Source: Mauremys mutica
Lineage: Eukaryota; Chordata; Testudines; Geoemydidae
Reading direction: 5' to 3'
Assembly (NCBI RefSeq): GCF_020497125.1
Contig: NC_059077.1
Coordinates: 27,789,340-27,853,339 of the forward strand
Length of the DNA: 64,000 nt
Shown here: positions 59,335-64,000 of the stretch, piece by piece
Layout: each line of letters starts with the position of its first letter
Position numbering within the stretch: position 1 is the first letter of the stretch
Notes under the pieces: generated by a model
Told to the model about the DNA's origin: nothing
What the model saw: the letters and a program-made list of their open reading frames with translations, nothing else
Databases searched by the model: none
Made by a program: the position numbers and the translations under genes

Positions 59335-59825
59335 CTAGTCAGCTTCCTCAGCCTTGAATGTCTCCATGTGAATACTCTCAATGAATTCCTCGCGTGCAAG
59401 GATGCTTTTTAGCCTGGCCACCTCCTCCTGTAGCTCTCCCACCTGCTTCCTGAGAGATAAGGAACTTCCCCAGGCAGTTAAAGAATGCTGACAGAGCACA
59501 CACACTTCAGAACGGTGGCAAATAGAGGGTCAATGGCAGATTTGTAATGATTAGTGAGATTTTTGCCTCATATTACCAAGTGCTGTAATCCCAGGTCTGG
59601 CTGCCTCAGAAGCAGCTACTGAAGCATATCATCATCAAGCAAATTTTACATCTCTTGCTGCAAGATCAAAGTGTGCACACGTTCCTGCTCTCCATTTACC
59701 TCAGGACAGTCTCTGCCAAACAAAAGCCCACAGCCATGAAGGTCATGGGAATGCTGAGTCACATTAAAAGTGTCATTTTCACACAAGCTGTTTAATTATT
59801 TTTGAAGTAGTTTCTTTCCCTTAGA

Positions 59826-62534
59826 AGCAGCAAAGAATCCTGTGGCACCTTATAGACTAACAGACGTTTTGCAGCATGAGCTTTCGTGGGTGAATACCCA
59901 CTTCTTCGGATGCAAGTGGTGGAAATTTCCTGGGGCAGGTATATATAAGCAAGCAAGAAGCAAGCTAGAGATAAATAGGTTAGATCAATCAGGGTGGATG
60001 AGGCCCTGTTCTAGCAGTTGAGGTGTGAAAACCAAGGGAGGAGAAACTGGTTCTGTAATTGGCAAGCCATTCACAGTCTTTGTTTAGTCCTGAGCTGATG
60101 GTGTCAAATTTGCAGATGAACTGGAGCTCAGCAGTTTCTCTTTGAAGTCTGGTCCTAAAGTTTTTTTGCTGTAGGATGGCCACCTTAAGATCTGCTATTG
60201 TGTGGCCAGGGAGGTTGAAGTGTTCTCCTACAGGTTTTTGTATATTGCCATTCCTAATGTCTGATTTGTGTCCATTTATCCTTTTCCTTAGAGACTGTCC
60301 AGTTTGGCCGATGTACATAGCAGAGGGGCATTGCTGGCATATGATGGCATATATTACATTGGTGGAAGTGCAGGTGAATGAACCGGTGATGTTGTGGCTG
60401 ATCTGGTTTGGTCCTGTGATGGTGTTGCTGGTGTAGATATGTGGGCAGAGGTGGCATCGAGGTTTGTTGCATGGATTGGTGCCTGAGCTAGAGTTACTAT
60501 GGTGCGGTGTGCAGTTGCTGGTAAGAATATGCTTCAGGTTGGCAGGTTGTCTGTGGGCGAGAACTGGTCTGCCACCCAAGGCCTGTGAAAGTGTGGGATC
60601 ATTGTCCAGGATGGGTTGTAGATCCCTGATGATGCGTTGTAGGGGTTTTAGCTGGGGACTGTATGTGATGGCCAGTGGAGTCCTGTTGGTTTCTTTCTTG
60701 GGTTTGTCTTCCAGTAGGAGGCTTCTGGGTACACGTCTGGCTCTGTTGATTCTGTTTCCTTATTTCCTCGTGTGGGTACTGTAGTCTTGAGAATGCTTGG
60801 TGGAGATTTTCTAGGTGTTGGTCTCTGTCTGCGGGGTTAGAGCAGATACGGTTGTACCTCAGTGCTTGGCTGTAGACAATGGATCTTGTGGTGTGTCCGG
60901 GATGGAAGCTGGAGGCATGAAGGTAGGCATAGCGGTCGGTAGGTTTTCGGTATAGGGTGGTGTTGATGTGACCATCACTTATTTGCACCGTGGTGTCTAG
61001 GAAGTGGACCTCCCGTGTAGATTGGTCCAGGCTGAGGTTGATGGAGGGGTGGAAGCTGTTGAAATCGTGGTGGAATTTTTCCAGAGTCTCCTTCCCATGG
61101 GTCCAGATGATGAAAGATGTCATCGATGTAGCGTAGGTAGAGAAGGGGCGTGAGTGGACGGGAGCTGAGGAAGCGTTGTTCCAGGTCGGCCAAAAAAATA
61201 TTGGCATATTGTGGGGCCATACGGGTGCCCATAGCGGTGCCACTGATCTGGAGATATATATTGTCAGCAAATTTGAAATAGTTGTGTGTGAGGATAAAGC
61301 CACAGAGCTCAGCAACCAGGTGTGCTGTGGCATCATCAGGGATACTGTTCCTGACAGCTTGTATTCCATCAGTATGTGGGATGTTTGTGTTAGAGAGCCT
61401 CTACATCCATGGTGGCCAGGATGGTGTTTTCTGGAAGGTCACCAATGCATTGTAGTTTCCTCAGGAAATCAGTGGTGTCACGGAGATAGCTGGGGAGTGC
61501 TGGTAGCATAGGGTCTGAGTAGAGAGTCTACATATCCAGACAGTCCTTCAGTGAGAGTTCCAATGCCCGAGATGATGGGCGTCCAGGATTTCCGGGTTTT
61601 GTGGATCTTGGGTAGTAGATAGAATAACCCTGGTCGGGGCTCTAAGGGTATGTTGATTAGTTCTGGTGTTAGTGTAGGGAGTGTCCTGAGTAGATGGTGC
61701 AGTTTCTTAGTGTATTCCTCAGTGGGATCTGAGGGAAGTAGCCTGTAAAAATTTAGTATTGGAGAGTTGTCTGGCGGCCCTCCTTTGGTAGTCAGACCTG
61801 TTCATGATGACAACAGCACCTCCTTTATCAGCCTCTTTGATTATAATGTCAGGATGGTTTCCTGAGGCTGTGGATGGCATTGCGTTCTGCACGACTTAGG
61901 TTGTGAGGCAAGCGATATTGTTTTTCCACAATTTCTGCCTGTGCACGTCAGCGGAAGCATTCAATGTATAGGTCCAGACTGTCATTTCGACCCTCAGGAG
62001 GAGTCCATGTGGAGTTCTTCTTCTTGTGCTGTTGGTGGGAGGGTAAACTGTGTATCCGTGCGCTGTTCAGTGTTGTCCTGAAAGAATTCTTTGAGTCGGA
62101 GACGGCGAAAGTAGGCTTCCAGATCACCGCAGAACTGTATCATATTGGTGGGGGTGGCAGGGCAGAAAGAGAGTCCCCGAGATAGGACAGACTGTTCTTC
62201 TGGGCTGAGTGTGTGGTTGGATAGATTGACGATATTGCTGGGTGGGTTAGGGGTACCACGGTTGTGGCCCCATGTGGCAGGTAGGAGTTTAAACAGCTTA
62301 CAGTCCTTTTTCCTTTGTAGAGAGGTGAAGTGAGTAATGTAGATCTTCTGTCTTATTTTAGTGAAGTCCGTTTGTATGGAAGTTTGGTTATTGATGAGAG
62401 TCTCCAGGTTGGAGAGCTCTTTTTTGATGTTTTCCTGTTTGCTGTATAGGATGCTGATCAGGTGGTTCCTCAGTTTCTTCGATAGAGTATGGCATAATCT
62501 CTCACTGTGGTCTGTGTAGTATACGTCCAAAACA
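59826..62534 (-). mobile_element. Penelope-like element (RT plus GIY-YIG endonuclease), frameshifted
   Basis: On the minus strand, in order: an N-terminal region (61994-62530, open 178 codons), RT blocks with LPKIHK (about 61596-61614), DVEAL of motif A (61393-61407), GTRMAPQYANIFLADLEQRF, and YIDD of motif C (61119-61130), then thumb sequence (HFLDTTVQ, YRKPTDRYAYLHASSFHPGH), then the GIY-YIG frame at 59989-60579. The 3' end reads GAAGTGGGTATTCACCCACG and stops at GCAGCAAAGAATCC (59826). One-base insertions at about 61390, 61114 and 60752 and a shift near 61985 break the polyprotein. The lineage resembles the Neptune-type group of vertebrate Penelope elements. Confidence 0.88.
59989..60579 (-). 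pseudogene. Penelope-like GIY-YIG endonuclease region (open 196 codons)
   Basis: The frame is open from at least 60579 to the stop at 59989. It carries a cysteine cluster (CNKPRCHLC at about 60441-60474, then CTSTNVIYAIICQQC), a GIY-like VIYAII (60341-60358), YIGQTG (60298-60315), then RKRINGHKSDI and PVGEHFNLPGH, the conserved Arg, His and Glu positions of Penelope GIY-YIG nucleases. Within the full element this is the C-terminal domain that nicks the target. It is only a fragment of the polyprotein, because upstream RT frames are shifted. Confidence 0.85.
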
Positions 62535-64000
62535 GTTTATATTTGTTTTAAAGGGGGTGATCATTTGTATTCTAGGTCATATAGCCCCATTTCCTCAATA
62601 CACATGACACTAAGCATTTGCTATGTTGCCAAGAGGCATAATACCTAAGTTGGTCAATCTACAGCAGATGCTGTTAATTATGTGTCACATTGCCATGGAC
62701 TCCTATTTTCAGTTAATATAAAATTTTGCTTTCACTGTATGGTAATTTTTGTTTGGTCCCTGACACGGATGGCTTTGGATACTTTATTCTAACCCTTGGG
62801 GAAGGGTTTCCTATAATTGCCCTGTGACTGAATTTCTTCAAAGACCCTCTTCTATGCAATAGCCACAAAGTCTGTTCACGCACACCTTCCATTTTTTGCT
62901 TTCTCATTTAAACCTCCATCCTAAAATATTGGGTCACTGAGATTTGTGGCTGGAGGGAGCTGTTATTATAATTTTTATTATGACAACTCATTTCTTGTTT
63001 TCTCCTTCCTCTGCCCCCCTTTTTCTGTTTGGTGAAGGGGGCAGTCATAGGAAATTTCTTCTTAATGCTTCCAGCAGAAACGTAATTCACCACTGAAATT
63101 AAAATTCCTCCTGTCATATAGTAAGAGCAGAGCAATCATGTCAGCACCTGGTGACTGAGGGCAGGGCAAGTTAATTCTTTCAAACATTTTGGAGAGAATT
63201 ATGGTAATAGGACAGAAGGGGCATGATACGCCTACGCAAGCTGCTGCCCCCAATGTAAAATGCTCTGACAGCTCTGGTGGTGAAACGAGAAGTAGAAAAG
63301 CAGTCAGGGCTCAATCCAACTCCCACTGAAGTCCCATTGATTTTATTGGGAGATGAATCAGACTCTTAGGCCCAAATTGTTAAAGCTATTTAGGCATTGC
63401 TGCACTCAGCGTTGCAATGCCTAACTGATTTAGGAGCCTAAATCTCATTTGAAAAGGAATTTAAGCACTTAAGACTAAACACTGTTGTCACCAGCCACCT
63501 ATGAACACTTGCCCGTCAAGACATTGGACCATCAAATCCAGTACCCTGCTTCTGAGGGTGACCAATAAAAGGCAAACAGTGCTCTTGAAGTTTGAAAAGG
63601 GCAAGTGACAACCCCTCTGAAAAGAATCCCACATGGAAGTGCACACTCTTACTACCACTACGAAATGAACTTTAATAATAATAATAATAAAAAGGTAAAT
63701 CCAGTCTTATGTACTTTACTTATATGCAAAATACCTTATGAACTGTATTGAAAACACATTTTTTAGACTCAGAAGGCTAAAGCTGCTCAGACTTATGCTA
63801 AGTTCCACAGTTGTGCTTCATTGCCTTTAGACTAGCAGGAAAGCCAGTCGGCCTCCTCCCATTTTACTCTCCACTGTGAAATACTATTCAACGTATCTAC
63901 TTACAACAAATGAAGGGGTTCATTCCCCTCTTTCATTTCATGTCCCTTCATATACCATATTTTCCTACTGATGAAGATATTTGCAGAATTTGTACTAATC

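Larger units (their letters stand above)
55921..59465 (-). mobile_element. Nearly full-length CR1 LINE with ORF1 esterase and ORF2 remains
   Basis: The 3' terminus is at 55921 (CACAGAATCATAGGACTGG). Reading upstream on the minus strand: RT palm at 56718-57220 (DKLEKWPEVNRMKFNMDKCK; AFDTVSHLLINKL), endonuclease at 57653-58018 (GAGVALYVK; LVVLGNFNYPDICWENNTAG), ORF1 SGNH/GDSL-type esterase at 58468-58974 (VVVVDSLLKGT, HVGTNDT), and an ORF1 coiled coil near 59345-59462 (KQVGELQEEVARLKSILARE). All reading frames carry stops or shifts. It is interrupted by inserts at 56425-56612 and 59062-59334. Same direction as OXCT1. Confidence 0.9.

Noticed and set aside
60176..61511. Several plus-strand open frames of 86-111 codons
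   Set aside because: They are antisense to the Penelope-like reading frames, which carry recognisable RT and GIY-YIG motifs on the minus strand.

Overview
This window is vertebrate nuclear DNA. It covers the middle of one protein-coding gene read on the minus strand: OXCT1, which encodes mitochondrial succinyl-CoA:3-ketoacid CoA transferase (SCOT). Eight coding exons are visible at about 51.1, 46.3, 39.9, 32.3, 7.9, 4.9, 4.3 and 3.6 kb. Each has AG/GT splice borders and consistent phase, and together they encode residues about 93 to 367 of the roughly 520-residue enzyme. The catalytic glutamate exon is included. The first exons (mitochondrial targeting peptide and start of the first CoA-transferase domain) lie above 64,000, and the last exons lie below position 1. 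I see no second cellular gene, no RNA gene, no CRISPR array and no prokaryotic feature.

Everything else is intron, and it is rich in transposable elements. The mix points to a non-avian reptile, most likely a turtle: many CR1 LINE copies of several ages, a Penelope-like element with a GIY-YIG endonuclease, hAT / Harbinger-like / Tigger-like non-autonomous DNA transposons, two solo LTRs, and a decayed L1-like LINE. The species call is inference from repeat families.

Layout: 1-2.65 kb, a nested CR1/hAT/CR1 stack. 3.5-8.0 kb, the four downstream OXCT1 exons; their introns contain a 19-bp perfect foldback and a pair of 126-bp near-identical segments. 8.0-32.3 kb, one 24-kb intron with an L1-like remnant, an hAT copy that keeps a transposase C-terminus fossil, several CR1 copies and a 641-bp solo LTR. 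32.3-39.9 and 40.0-46.2 kb, introns with CR1 copies, a GC-rich hAT MITE with perfect 8-bp target duplications, and DNA-transposon fragments. 46.3-51.0 kb, a Harbinger-like MITE, a 639-bp Tigger-like element and older repeats. 51.2-64 kb, the 5' part of the gene's intron: a 1.1-kb solo LTR, a small hAT element, two head-to-head CR1 copies (one nearly full length, with remains of its ORF1 esterase and endonuclease), and a Penelope-like element.

The only functional unit I can support is OXCT1. SCOT takes CoA from succinyl-CoA to acetoacetate in mitochondria, so that non-hepatic tissue can burn ketone bodies. The mobile elements are all broken or non-autonomous as far as can be read. The most informative are the Penelope-like copy, whose reverse transcriptase is frameshifted at its two catalytic motifs while the endonuclease frame is still open, and two almost identical foldback MITEs in opposite orientation.
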